64,000 nt of DNA from Podocnemis expansa (taxonomy: Eukaryota; Chordata; Testudines; Podocnemididae), in the NCBI GenBank assembly GCA_007922195.1, contig ML682092.1, positions 286,424-350,423 on the forward strand, given 5' to 3'. The position numbers and the translations under genes are program-made. Shown piece after piece: positions 1-10,833 of this stretch. Position 1 is the stretch's first letter, and the number at the start of each line of letters is the position of its first letter. The notes beneath the pieces are model-generated. The model was not told where the DNA came from, searched no databases, and saw only the letters and a list, made by a program, of their open reading frames with translations.

Positions 1-525
1 TCCACCCACCTGCTGCTGCTGCTGCTGGGTGCACACCAGAGGAGTGGGACTAATCTGCAAACTACAGGATCTTCAAGGATTTGCTTTCTATAGACTCTAA
101 ATCATTTGTATGTATGTGATTCACTTTGACCCTTTAACATCTCTCATATTTTGTTTCCTTTCTTTTTATATTAAACCTTTAGTTGTAGTTACTAAAGGAT
201 TGACTGGCAGCGTGGTATTTTGGGTAAGATCCAAGCCTATATTGTTCAAGGTGATGTGGCTGGCCCTTTGGGGTCAGGAGAACCTATTTCATAAAGAGAC
301 AGAGTGGCTAGTGGGGACCTTAGGAACTGATGTGCAGTAAGGGGATGGCTTCTATTTTGTTATGCTTGGTGATGACCAGAGTGGGGGAATCAGGAGCATG
401 TTTTGTTACTGACTGGGAGACTGGTTTAAGTACCACCCGTCAGTGGTTTAGGGGATTTGGCCCCTGGTTTTGCAGCTTGCCCTGATTTTGGCACATTCAG
501 AAGGTTATCCCAGAAGGCCTGGGTC
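1..525 (+). repeat. LTR-like dispersed repeat, copy 1 (3' part)
   Basis: This stretch matches 28,766-29,280 almost end to end and 23,935-24,200 plus 25,790-25,941 in pieces. Shared landmarks are a CTG-rich start, a tract resembling ATTAAACCTTTAG near 170, and a tail ending in GCACATTCAGAAGG near 500. Three copies in one window identify it as a dispersed repeat. It has no long coding frame and resembles a non-coding LTR or leader, but neither terminus is visible here because the window edge cuts it. The family name is not known to me. Confidence 0.6.
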
Positions 526-844
526 ACAGCCTATCCAAGTATATGAATGGTATTGTGGGAAAAATGCTACAATAACAGTAATTTTCAGTATTTCATCAGT
601 AGCTCAAATACACCTTATACCCCTCACCACCCATCAGACAAGACACAATCACACTGTGTGGGTGAATAGTGGCAACAAAGGTGGCAGATGTAATGGCCCC
701 CCGTCCCCCCCAATGTAGCCCTCTAGACTATGGAGCTCACAGGGAGGCGTGATATGTATAGATCTCCCCGATGGGTCTCATCTCCAGGCTATTCAGCTCA
801 AGGGGAAGAATGTTAAGTATCGATCTCCCCTGATGGGCCTCAAT

Positions 845-1690
845 TTCCTGAGTGAGTTTCTACCCCCCTTGCCTTGTGTCATCAAGGGGGGGGGGGGTGA
901 GTTTCTATCCCCCTGAACAGTTTCTCCACACCCCCATCACCACGAAGGAGGGATCATTGTCCGGGGTCCCAGTTTTATCATTGGTCCTGACTTGCACCTC
1001 TCTTCCAATTGGCAATTTTATACTCTGGCCGTGCAGTACACTATTTAAGCCCCTGCCTCGGCTGGCTCCAGTGTTCTCCCGCCCTCAAACACTAAAGGGC
1101 ACGTCACAAACCGGTCGGACTGATCCCCCGACCGAGACAGGGAGCTCCCGCCTGCAGGACTTTTGGGTGTACTCGAATTACCGGCCAAACGATTATGTAC
1201 TGGGATGCTGCAGCTGGTCTGCCTCCTTGCTTTGGGTTCCACTACGGTGCTAGGACATGTATTATAAACTGATACAGCTATTCTACCTCTCTCGATTTGT
1301 TTCTTTCTTCCCTTTTTCTTTTCTCTATAATTCCATTTATGCATTGTTTATAAGTGTAGTTTTTTTTTTTCCTTTAGGCAGGGTTTATAAGTATAGCTTT
1401 TTCCCATTTATGCATTGTCTATGAGTGTAGTTTTTCCCATTTATGCAGTGTTTATAAGTGTGGTTTTCATTTGTACCTTGTATAGTCCCTTTACTACATA
1501 GCTGTTTATTATCCCACTTGTAGCTTGCATAGTCATTTTCACTGTGTAGCTGTTTACTCCCCCCACACAGGCATTTTTGTTGCTATTTCGTTGTATGCCT
1601 TTATGAGACCACTATAAAATTTTCTCTATTGCAAATTGGTGTCCATCTCCTTGGTGGGTGTCGCCGATCCATCGCAGTTACATTGCGAAC
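845..1690 (+). repeat. Candidate ERV-type LTR
   Basis: A TATA-like box (CTATTTAAGC) lies at about 1,040 in moderately GC-rich sequence. It is followed by a T-rich stretch in which a unit containing CCATTTATGCA and TTATAAGTGTAGTTTT recurs about three times (1,320-1,470). This order of promoter, short repeats and a U5-like end fits an LTR. Exact ends and a target duplication were not found, and no second copy lies in the window, so the call is tentative. Confidence 0.35.
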
Positions 1691-2042
1691 CCGGGGTTCA
1701 ACAAATAGGAGTGATACATGGATCAGACCTATGTTGACTGTGTCATTTCAAAGGAGAGAAAAATGTTGGCACCTTCAATGGCAACCTCTTGGATCACATG
1801 CTTGTGGAACACCCTGGAGGAGGAGAAGTCCAAAAGCAAGGGTCCACCCCAGAAGGAAAAGAAGAAAACACAAGCCAAAAGTCATGTCTGTAAATGGCTG
1901 GTGATCAATGATCACACAGGATCCCTGGCCCAGTATGCCCTCCAGCCTCACCACCTGTCTTGGGGGGGATGCAGTCCTTGCCCTGGCCTTCCTGCCATAC
2001 TGTTGCCTGGCCACCAGCCCAGCATGACCCGAGCCCCAGAGG
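1691..2042. other. No gene recognised
   Basis: Short open frames occur on both strands, but none shows a recognisable domain. The sequence may be ERV leader following the candidate LTR, which I cannot demonstrate. Confidence 0.3.
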
Positions 2043-2050
2043 GGCATGTG

Positions 2051-2330
2051 TAGGGTTACCAGATTTCAGGCAAAAGAAGGACATGTCCTCCCTTTTACCA
2101 TCACATCCTCCATCCAGCAGGCATTTTAAAAATACATGATTTTGTCTGGGTTTTTACTTACACGGGTTAAAGTATGCTAGAACACCCTATTTTCAGGGGG
2201 AAGCATTCCAGGGCACCCTAAAACCATAAGAAAATTATATTAATACTACATTTGCTCCATGTGTTCTCCAATGCCCTCCTTCTAATACTTCCCTGTCCTC
2301 CTTTCCATGCTTTGGTAATCAGTAACCCTA
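2051..2330 (-). mobile_element. hAT-type MITE 1
   Basis: The element starts TAGGGTTACCAGAT and ends with the inverted form AGTAACCCTA. A perfect 8-bp target-site duplication, GGCATGTG, flanks it at 2,043-2,050 and 2,331-2,338. An 8-bp duplication and a YAGGG terminus are typical of hAT transposons. The interior matches 5,063-5,351 and 48,717-49,012 but runs in the opposite orientation. It has no coding capacity, so it is non-autonomous. Confidence 0.85.
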
Positions 2331-2339
2331 GGCATGTGT

Positions 2340-2530
2340 GACGGTGTGCTTATCTGTGTGCACCCTAGATTATGATCTACATGATTTTCCTGTTCACTTG
2401 TACACTGGAATTGTATGATTTGCTGCCAATTGCACCATGCAATGTTTCTGTGTGGATGCTAATAACCTATTCTACATGATTTCTATGATGATATGTTTCC
2501 TCCAACTTCATATGTGTGAACAAACTTGTA
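2340..2530 (+). repeat. 180-bp dispersed repeat, copy 1
   Basis: The block containing TTATGATCTACATGATTTTC and CTAATAACCTATTCTACATG recurs at 55,085-55,260. It also forms both arms of the foldback at 39,646-40,132. Here, as at 55,085, it runs straight into the outer end of a DIRS terminal repeat. Confidence 0.75.
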
Positions 2531-2895
2531 ACGGTTGATTACTCACCGTAACTATCCTTCTTCAAGATGGGCTGCTCACACCCATTCAGTTACAGGTGTC
2601 TGTGTGCTGCAGCACACGGTAGCTTGGAAAGTCTTTAGCGTTAGCCTGTCAGGTCACGGTGCACGGCCAACACCCCCTCCACGCCGTGGCCGTGGCTATA
2701 TAGGTGACAGAGACCCTGACCCTTCCAGTCCCATATACCTTCTCCAACTCTGTCAGCGGGGACGGTGGGAGAGACCTGAATGTATGTGAGCAGCCCATCT
2801 TGAAGAAGGACGGTTACGGTGAGTAACCAACCGTTCTCCTTCGAGCGCTGCTCACTTCATTCAGTTACAGGTGACTGCTCGCCATACCCAAGGAT
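2531..2895 (-). repeat. DIRS copy A 3' ITR and internal complementary region
   Basis: The outer part (2,531-2,790) contains TTCTTCAAGATGGGCTGCTC, GTTACAGGTGTC and GCTTGGAAAGTCTTTAGCG. It is the reverse complement of the end of copy B at 11,880-12,115. The inner part (2,790-2,895) has CCAACCGTTCTCC, CATTCAGTTACAGG and the YR-proximal segment, matching 11,745-11,870. It carries the same terminal motif in inverted orientation, as expected of a DIRS internal complementary region. Confidence 0.8.
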
Positions 2896-2906
2896 GGTGG
2901 GAGGAG

Positions 2907-4319
2907 TTACAGTCTACCCACACTGAGTACAGCTCTGCCCACAGCAGCATCATTTCTCGCCTGTTGGGCAATGGCGTAGTGCGTTGTGAAGGTATGTACT
3001 GATGACCACGTAGTGGCCCTGCAGATCTCTTGGATCGGGACCTTAGTGAGGAAGGCCGTGGAGGACACCTGAGCTCTGGCAGAGTGGGCTCTCACAGTCT
3101 CTAGAAGAAGCATGTTCAACTTTCCGTAGCAGTCTTTAATGCAGTTCACAATCCATTTGGAGATGCATTGGGAGGATACTGGGGAACCTCTCATGCGTTC
3201 CGCGACTGCCACGAACAGCTGGGGAGTCTTGCGGAAGGGACTGGTGCGCTCAGTGTAGTTTAGGAGCGCTCTTCTCTCATCCAGGGTGTGCCACCATCTC
3301 TGGTTTTCCGTCACCTGTGGGTCTGGATAAAAGACTGGCAGGCAGATTTCTCGATTCATGTGGAAAGGGGTGGCAACCTTGGGGCAGGAATGAGGGGTGG
3401 TGATGTAGGACCATCTTGTCGGGAAAGAAAACCATATATGGGGGTTCAGAGGATAGGGCTCGTAGCTCTGAGACCCTTTTGGCCGATGTAACAGCCACCA
3501 GGAAAGCCACCTTCCAGGACATCACTAGCAGGGTGACTGAGTCTAAGGGCTTGTACAGAGGTTCTGTGAGAGCCCGTAACACCACGTTCAGGTCCCACTG
3601 TGGGGTGGGGTCACAGACGTGGGGAAAAAGTTTTCCACTCCTTTCAGGAATCTATGGCAGACAGAGCGTGAGAAGAGTGGGAACCCGTCTGTTGTTTGAT
3701 GAAAGGCCGAGATTGCTGCCAAATACACTTTCAGTGATGGCAGAGAAAGGCCTTTCTCCCTTAGGTCAAGAAGGCAGTCTAAGGTTGCCTGCACTGATGT
3801 GGAGATAGGGCCTATGTTTTTACCATGGCACCAAGTAGAAAAGTGGTTCCATTTTGCGATATAGGTGGACCTGGTGGAGGGTTTTCTGCTACCAACCAGG
3901 ACCTTTTTAACCCTATCTGAGCAGTGTCTCTCTGGTTCACTGAGCCAGATAGCATCCAGGCTGTCAGGTGCGGGAGGCCTGGGTTGGGGTGCCAAAGGCA
4001 TCCCGAGTCTTGTGTCAGAAGGTCTGCCCACCTCAGGAGGCAGAGCGGGGTCCTCAAGGACATGTCTTGTAGGAGAGGGAACCAGTGCTGCCTGGGCCAG
4101 TCCGGGGCTATTAGGATGACGAGTGCCTCGTCTGTGAGGACCTTCAGGAGCACCCTGTGAATCAGGGGAATTGGCGGGAAGGTGTACATTAGGACTCCCA
4201 ACCAACTGAGGAGAAAGGCATTGCTGAGAGACCCCTTCTCCCGACCTTGGAGGGAGCAGAACCGAGGGCATTTGTGGTTCTGCACCGTGGCAAAGAGATC
4301 GATCTGAGGGGTTCCCCAC
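2907..4319 (-). pseudogene. DIRS tyrosine recombinase, copy A (two frameshifts)
   Basis: The minus strand encodes a DIRS-type tyrosine recombinase in three successive frames: 4,319-3,588 (N-terminal core-binding part), 3,585-3,277 and 3,359-2,907. Residues of the YR tetrad are visible: Arg in SAKRVSEL, His and Arg in RAHSARA, and the nucleophile candidate Tyr in TTHYAIAQ near the C terminus. The protein would cut and rejoin DNA to insert a circular cDNA copy. The catalytic residues are kept here, unlike in copy B, but the frame breaks make it a pseudogene. Its first part overlaps the end of the RNase H frame, as in copy B. Confidence 0.8.
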
Positions 4320-4893
4320 CTGGTTGTCAGTAGGAGAAAACCTCGCTGTGGCGGAACCACTTGTGGTTCGCCAGTGGCTTCCTGCTGAGTGAGTCCGCTA
4401 TGCCATTGTCCACCCTGAGGAGATAGTTGGCGTGAAGTGATGGTCTATTGCTAGTTCCCACGGCTTGGTCGCTTCCTTGCATAGGGCCGAGGAGCGGACT
4501 CCCCCCTTGGCAGTTCGTGTAGAACACGGCTGCTGTGTTGTCTGAGAGGATTTGGACCACTCTGCCCTGGATCTGGTCCAGGAAGGTCATGCAGGCCAGT
4601 CTGATGGCCTTGAGCTCCTTCACGTTTATGTGGAGGAGACTGTCCTTGGGACTCCAGGCGCCTTGCATGGATAGGCCCCTGGAGAAGTGAGTGCTCCACC
4701 CCAAGTTGGAGGCGTCCATTATCAGGGTCACTGCAGGTTTGGACTCCCTGAACGGGATTCTCCCCATTGCAAAGTCTGGGTCCCACCAGATTTGGAGGGA
4801 CTCCAGGGCATGCTGGGGTACCGAGATTACCTTGTCGAGGGGGTCCTGTTCCAGTCGGAAGCTTGCAGTGAACCAGAGCTGGAACGGTTGCAT
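3812..4893 (-). pseudogene. DIRS RNase H fragment, copy A
   Basis: The stretch 4,893-4,327 carries the RNase H signature: an Asp in LIMDAS, a Glu in VKELKAI, an Asp in LSDNTAAV and a final Asp in VDNGIADSLSR. Between the third and fourth motifs a short segment reads in the wrong frame compared with copy B, so two indels compensate one another. The reading continues in another frame as 4,360-3,812, which includes ILIAPDWPRQHW. RNase H removes the RNA strand during cDNA synthesis. RT, which should lie upstream, is lost at the truncation point. Confidence 0.75.
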
Positions 4894-4944
4894 CTGCAGG
4901 CAGGCTGTTCAGATTACCGATGTGGCCACTGCCTTCCAGTCTCT

Positions 4945-5062
4945 GCCTGAGGCCAGATCTTTCTTGAAGTTGTTTCAAGATGGAGATTACCAAGCAAGGA
5001 GCCCCAACTCCCTCCAAGTGTCTGCCTTTGTTTCAAAACCCCCTTGCCCTTCCCTTTCTGGT
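4945..5062. repeat. Fragment of LTR-like sequence shared with 61,048-61,115
   Basis: AGTTGTTTCAAGATGGAGA and the preceding TCTCTGCCTGAGGCCAGATC are the reverse complement of 61,055-61,110. Both places directly abut a DIRS copy, but in opposite relative orientation. Confidence 0.55.
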
Positions 5063-5351
5063 TAGGGCTACCAGATACCAAAGCCTAGAAAGGAGGACAG
5101 GGAAGTACAAAGAGTAGGACATTGGAGGACACATGGAGAAAAAGCAGCATTAAAGCAATACTTTTCTGTTTTTAGGGGGCCCTGGAACGCTTTCCCCTAA
5201 GAATAAGGTATTCCATGGCATTCCAGCATACTTTAATCTCTATAAGTAAAAAGCCAGACAAAATCATGTATTTTAAAATGCCTGCCAGACAGAGGACATA
5301 AAGATAAAAAGAAGGACATGTCCTCCTTTTGCCTGACATCTGGCAACCCTA
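5063..5351 (+). mobile_element. hAT-type MITE 2
   Basis: The termini are TAGGGCTACCAGAT and ATCTGGCAACCCTA. The flanking 8-mers are TTTCTGGT (5,055-5,062) and TTTCTGGG (5,352-5,359), a target duplication with one mismatch. The interior is collinear with 48,717-49,012 and inverted relative to 2,051-2,330. It is non-coding. Confidence 0.8.
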
Positions 5352-5359
5352 TTTCTGGG

Positions 5360-5902
5360 CAGAGGTGATCTCCTTGTCTGGTCTGAGTCAGTGTGGTTTA
5401 TAAGATAGCAGGTTGTTTTCTGTCACAGCCACCCTGGGAATGCATCCATCCCTAAAAGGCAAGTGTTGGGTGTGTTAGGTATATGAGAAGTGGGAGCTCC
5501 TGCCCAGGCAGCAGCCTCACTCGGGACCCTGATCCCTGTGGAGTGCCCACAGCTTTCCCCATGGTGGAGCAGCACTCGTTGTGCGCCCTCACATATAGGG
5601 AATAGAGGGTCAGGGGCTGCCCTGTAGCAGAAGAGGTGTCAGCATTTGATCCTCATCTGCCTGCTTGCTCCTTGTAGGTAATCTATCTTCTGTAATGCTA
5701 GTGTAAAGCAGGCTTAAGAGCTGTACCTAACAGCTTCTGAAGGGGGGGCAACTAATTTGCATGGGTTTTGTGTTTGCGCTGCCCCTATCAACCACAAAGT
5801 GCAGGAACAGTGGAACATAGGAATGGGATTCTGAAGAACAAATTAGCAAAGATATGTCAAGAGACAGGGTTTGGGTGGGCAGATGTCTTGCCTTGAACAC
5901 TC
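5360..5902. other. No gene recognised; one shared repeat piece
   Basis: Positions 5,702-5,790 (AAGCAGGCTTAAGAGCTG onward) resemble 45,780-45,870, so that part is a dispersed repeat. The remainder shows nothing I recognise. Confidence 0.4.
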
Positions 5903-6335
5903 ATGAGCATGAGACCTCAACCACAGCGATGTCATGGTCTTAGTCCTTTTGAGATAGTTATGGGAAGACCTATGCCTCTCTCTTTCTCACCTGTGACTGT
6001 GCCTAAGCTGGTACTCACCAAAGCGATTATGGTAAAATATTGTATAACATTAATAGAACAACTAAAAACCTTGCACTCACAGGTGAAAGCAGCTTACCCA
6101 CCTAAACCAGTTCAACAAGTCTGTCATTCTTTAGAACCAGGACAGTGGGTTTATATAAAATCTTATTTCAGAAAGACTGCTTTAGAGCCGTGTTGGAAAA
6201 GACCCTATCAAATCCTGTTAACATCTCACACTGCTATGAAACAGTCTGGAGTGAATTCTTGGATACATGCTTTGCAGTGCAAGCTGGTAACTGCACCATG
6301 GAATCTCGAAGTCCTTCCCTCGCTTCAAGCCCAGA
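5903..6335 (+). pseudogene. ERV integrase C-terminal fragment
   Basis: The translation contains GLSPFEIVMGRPM, followed about 70 residues on by SLEPGQWVYIKSY and then WKRPYQILL and SWIHA. This order is typical of the C-terminal half of a gammaretrovirus-like integrase: end of the catalytic core, then the SH3-like DNA-binding domain. The catalytic DDE motif would lie upstream and is not present, so the fragment is 5' truncated. The frame stays open past the integrase and runs into the DIRS terminal repeat, stopping at 6,649, which is a fusion created by insertion. It is an old endogenous copy with no function implied. Confidence 0.75.
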
Positions 6336-6483
6336 GGCGGGCCCATCAAGGGGCTCTAAGCGACCTCAGCACCTGTTTTCGCTCACAAGAATGGTCCCCC
6401 CGGGAGACCCCTTCTCCCTCATGCCGAACAACTGGTACCGCTCCGTCTCCAACAGCAGGCTCCTATCACATCCCTCTCATATC

Positions 6484-6640
6484 ATTCAGTTACAGGTGTG
6501 TCTACATGCCACAGCGAACAGTAGCTTGGAAAGTCTTTAGCATTAGCCTGTCAGGTCAGGGCACACGGCCAACACCCCCTCCACACCATGACCGCAGCTA
6601 TATAGGTGACCGTGACCCTGACCCTCCCATTTCCTTTTTC
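6484..6640 (+). repeat. DIRS copy B 5' inverted terminal repeat
   Basis: CATTCAGTTACAGGTGTGTC, GCTTGGAAAGTCTTTAGCAT and TATATAGGTGACCGTGACCC appear in inverted order at 11,925-12,064. The TATATAGG stretch at 6,599-6,606 could serve as a promoter TATA box for the element; this is inference. Confidence 0.85.
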
Positions 6641-6712
6641 CGCCATTAGCGTCGGTTTGGATCAGCGTTATCTTGCTAAACGCAAGCACCTGTCTTTCAT
6701 GCGAAACTTGAA

Positions 6713-8860
6713 ATGCCAGGTTTCAAGCCGTGCTTAGGATGTTGCAAAGCTTTTCTGATGGATGACCCGCCCGAGAAATGTCTTGCTTGCCTGGGTGAGT
6801 CTCACCTCATGGCAGAGTGCTCCATTTGCTGATCCTTCAAGCGAAGGACTCAGCTGGAAAGAGAGGGGTCTCTCCTCTTGATTTTGGGGAGTGGAGCCGC
6901 CACCCCCGAAGCTGGGTGAACCATTAGCACTCAGCCAGACCCTTGATCGGCCTGGGCTCAAGATCCCCACTGATCATCGGTACCAGGCTCAAAATCTCAA
7001 CCCGCTATGGTACCACCTCGGCACCAACCTCGCTGGTCACCAGGTAGCCTCTCAGTCGCCCTGAGAAGGGCACTGGCACAGGCAACCTGGATGACCCGTC
7101 AAGGGCATTCAAACCCGGCTTCGGTGCAGAAGACAAAGAAGCAGAGCAAAGCGGCGGTGTCCTCTTTGGCACTGCAGGGCCCGGTACCACTCCCTGTGGT
7201 ACCGCCAACAAGTCCGGTACCGCCATCAAGCCCAGTACCGCCAGACTCAGCACTGTCACCAGTACCGCCACTTCCGGTGCCATCACTTCCAGTACCGTCG
7301 GGCCCAGCACTGACAACCGCGATGCCAGTACCGGTACCGTCACGCAGCTCTACACCCTTCTCCTACCCAGTACCATCAACTAGCCCGACACTGGGTTCAA
7401 GTGCTGCAACTCCACTCCATCACTCCTCCGAGGAGCTCTCAGTACCGGACTCCCGGATGTTGGGGGGGAGAGGTCTTCCAGATCATCGTCCGAAGGAGTG
7501 TCTGAGAAAGCGGCTTTGAAAGAGGAGACCACGGCCACCGGGAGAAGTCTCTGCTGCCCTCATGGCTCCTACACTGCCAGCGAGGTCACTGTACAACGAG
7601 TGGCCCCTCGACTGGCTGAACGCTACAACAGACGACGTCTCCTCCCATTATGCTCGAGTGCCATTGCCAGAGTTCTCAGATTTCTCCAACAATGAGCCAG
7701 ACCCTGATTCTACACAACATAGCAGATCAAGGGCTCATTCATCCTCCTCACCTGATGAGCGCCCAATGGACATGTCTGCTGACCGCGAGAGAGATTCCCG
7801 CATCAAGCAGGACCTCCTCCACCGCATGGCGGCAAACCTAAAGCTGAAGCTGGGGGTGAGCCAAGAGGAAGATGACTCCCTCTTTGACGTGTGCCGTAGA
7901 GCCCCTCCGGCTAAGGTCGCAATTCCCTTGCATTCCAGGGTATTTCGCGTTGTCTAAGAATGGTGGCAAATGCCGTCTTCAATCCCGCCAGTGTCCAAAG
8001 TGGCAGATAAGTAATATTCTGTCTCCCCAGAAGGATTCTCCTTCCTGTTCCACCATCCCACCCCAGGATCCCTGGTGGCTGATGCAGTAAACCAAAGGAA
8101 GAGGCAAGGCCAGCCAAGCTCCACGCCCAAGAACAGAGAGGTGAGGAAGTTCAACCTTCTAGGCAGGAAGGTTTACTGCTCCACCACCCTCCAGCTGTGC
8201 ATCTCAAACCGCTCAACCCTAATGACACGCTACATCTTCAACTTGTGGGAGGCCATGTGAAACCTTCGCACAGCTGTCTCCGAGGAGTGCCTGAGAGACT
8301 TTGAGGCAATGCTGGATGAAGGACAAAGGGCATCCAGGGATGCGCTTGCAGCAACCTGGGACGCAGTGGATACGGTGGCCCACACGATGGCATCCGCAGT
8401 TGTTATGCACTGGTTAGCCTGGCTCCAAAGCTTCAGCCTCTCCACACAGATGCAGCATATTATTCAGGACCCCCCCTTTGAAGGCCCTGACCTCTTTGCA
8501 TCTTCCACAGACGTGAAGCTGCAGGGTATAAAGGACTCGAGGGCCATGCTCCAATCCCTCAGAATATACACTCCACAATCCATTAGGCACTCCTTGAGGT
8601 TGCATCAGCAGCTCCAGCAACAGTTACAGCAACTGAAACATCAGCTACAACTGCAGACTCAGTTTCCAAGATCCCTCCAGTTTCCCCAACGTCATCTTGG
8701 GGACCTGGACAAAGACAAGAGCCGATCAGGTAAAGGGGGAAGCTCAGCACCTCACAGTCTGGATGGCGTGGACAGGGATTGGACCACTCATCAGACCGTA
8801 AGCAGCGTTTTTGACGGTCCCTTAGAGGGCAGCGCTCCAGAGCCCCGGTTCTCCCCCCAC
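6713..8860 (+). pseudogene. DIRS gag-like protein, copy B
   Basis: I place the start at ATG 6,713 because a cysteine-rich block follows at once: a cluster with CLGCC, KCLACLGESH and AECSIC, resembling a zinc-binding motif. Next comes a Pro/Ser/Val-rich stretch built on repeats of GTACCG (7,180-7,350). Then a basic segment, a region ending STLMTRYIFNLWEAM, and a helical part with IIQDPPFEG and a Gln-rich run. This order recurs in copy D and the divergent copy at 36.3-38.2 kb. The frame is kept throughout, with stops near 6,835, 7,519, 7,957 and 8,260. In DIRS elements this protein is thought to package RNA; that role is inferred. Confidence 0.7.
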
Positions 8861-9742
8861 CACCTCTGCCACTTTGCCACACGGTGGACCCGCATCACTT
8901 CAGACCAGTGGGTCCTCAACACGGTGGCACGAGGATACCACATCCAGCTCCTCTCAATCCCTCGGGACAGGAAACTGCCCTCTTGTGTAGCACCAGAGAA
9001 TCCGGAACTGCGTGGCAGGCTTGAGGTTGAATGTCAAAAGCTACTTTCCCTCGGGGCCATAGAAAGGGTTCCCAAATGGGAGCGCGACAAAGGGTTCTGT
9101 TCCCTCTGCTTCCTGGTCCCCAAACCCAACGGGGACCTACGACCTATTCTAGACCCCAGGGCACTCAACAAGCACATAAGAAGAATAAAGTTCCGCATGG
9201 TTTCCCTGCACCAGATTGTTCCCTCCCTGTCCCCAGGAGACTGGTTCGCAGCCCTCGACCTAAAGGACACTTACTTTCACATAGCCATCCAGCCCCACCA
9301 CAGATGTTTTCTCAGCTTCATGGTGGCACAAAACCACTACCAGTTCACCGCCCTCCCCTTCGGCCTATCGCTAGCTCCCAGGGTGTGCACAAAGTGCGTG
9401 GCAGCGGTCACAGCATTTCTACACAGGAGGGCTATAAGAATCTACCCCTACCTAGACAATTGACTCATAGTGGGCAAGTCAAGTCGACAGGTGCAAAAGC
9501 TCATCAACCTGGTAGTGAAACTGTGCAAGTTCCTGGGCTTCCGCATAAAGTCAGAGAAGTCCAAGTTTTGCCCCACTCAAGACATAGAATTCATCGGGGC
9601 AAGTTTAAATGCTTGACAGGGCACAGTGTCCTTGCCCCGTCAAGATTTCGGTCCATTTACACCATCATGATGGAGATGCAAGCGCTCAGGTTGACCACAG
9701 CATGCTGGTGCATGCAGCTCTTGGGACACATGGTGGCTGTGG
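8861..9742 (+). pseudogene. DIRS reverse transcriptase, copy B
   Basis: The RT lies in the same frame as the gag-like protein with no stop from 8,309 to 9,460, so the two look fused. Visible motifs are LVPKPNGDLRPILDPRALN (fingers), ALDLKDTYFHIAI (motif A, Asp codon 9,257-9,259), LPFGLSLAPRVCTK (motif B) and YPYLD at the active site. There the second Asp is replaced by Asn (9,458-9,460) and the next codon is TGA (9,461-9,463). Copy D keeps YLDDWLI, which shows what is lost. The thumb region continues downstream, and 9,640-9,740 reads in another frame, with a small deletion before RNase H. The enzyme would copy element RNA into DNA; this copy cannot. Confidence 0.85.
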
Positions 9743-10833
9743 ATGAGACTGTTTCAACTCTGGTCCGCCACAAGCTTCTGGCCAGGGATAGACTGTCTGG
9801 ACAAGGTACTCTCAGTCCCCCAATATGCCCTGGAATCCCTCCGAATCTGGAAGGATCCCAGCTTCACGATGGGAGGAATCCCGTTCAGGGAGTCCAAGCC
9901 CTCAGTGACCCTGATAACAGATGCTTCGGACTCAGGTTTGGGAGCCCACCTGTCCGGGGGCCTCTCCATACAGGGTGTTTGGAACCCCAAGGACAGACTC
10001 TTTCACATCAATGTGAAGGAGCTCCAGGCTATCAGGTTGGCCTACATGACCTTCCTCGGCCAGATCCGAGGCAGAATGGTCCAGGTCCTCACAGACAATA
10101 CAGTGGCCGTGTTTTACACTAACCATTGGGGGGAAATGTGCTCCTTGGCCCTATGCGAGGAGGCGACCAAACTTTGGCAGTTAGTGATAGATCATCACTT
10201 CATGCCGACTGCCTCCCACCTGCCCGGGGTAGACAATGGCCTAGCAGACTCACTCAGCAGGAAACCCCTTGCAAATCATGAGTGGTCCCTCCACAATGAG
10301 GATTTTTACCTGCTGATAAACAGATGGGGAACCCCACAGATGGACTTGTTTGCCACAGAGCAAAATCACAAATGTCCCCAATTCTGCTCCCTTCGTGGTT
10401 GGGAGGAGGGTTCTCTCAGCAATGCCTTCCTCCTCAATTGATCGGGGGCCCTAAGGTATGCCTTCCCACCAATCCCCTTGATCCACAAGTTGCTTTTGAA
10501 GGTCCTTGTGGACGGGGCCCACATCATTTTGATAGCCCCAGACTGGCCCAGACAACACTGGTTTCCACTCCTACAGGACATGTCCGTGAGGACCTCGCTC
10601 CGCCTCCCGCGGTGGGTGGACCTCCTGGCACAGGACTCAGGTTGCCTTTGGCACCCAAACCCGGGCCTCCTGCACCTGACAGCCTGGTTGCTGTCTGGTT
10701 CAGTGAGCAAGAGAGGTGCTGCTTGGATAGGGTCAAGAAGGTCCTGGCTGGTAGCAGGAAACCCTCCACCAGGTCCATCTACATGGCAAAATGGAACCAC
10801 TTTTCCACCTGCTGCCATGACAAAGACATAGAC
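9743..10833 (+). pseudogene. DIRS RNase H and C-terminal extension, copy B
   Basis: This continues the gag-RT frame. The four acidic residues of RNase H are in ITDASDS, VKELQAI, LTDNTVAV and VDNGLADSLSR. After a TGA at 10,439-10,441 (copies A and C have a Trp codon near this point) the same frame goes on through ILIAPDWPRQHW to a stop at about 10,833. The last 500 bp overlap the recombinase frame, the usual compact arrangement of DIRS elements. The protein would degrade the RNA template during reverse transcription. Confidence 0.85.

Larger units (their letters stand above)
2531..4945 (-). mobile_element. DIRS-type retrotransposon copy A, 5' truncated
   Basis: Reading from high to low coordinates, the copy holds an RNase H region, an overlapping tyrosine recombinase region, an internal complementary region and a terminal repeat. 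Gag and RT are missing; homology stops near 4,945, just upstream of RNase H. Motifs and terminal structure match copies B and D. DIRS elements integrate by tyrosine recombinase and normally leave no target duplication, and none is seen. Confidence 0.85.
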
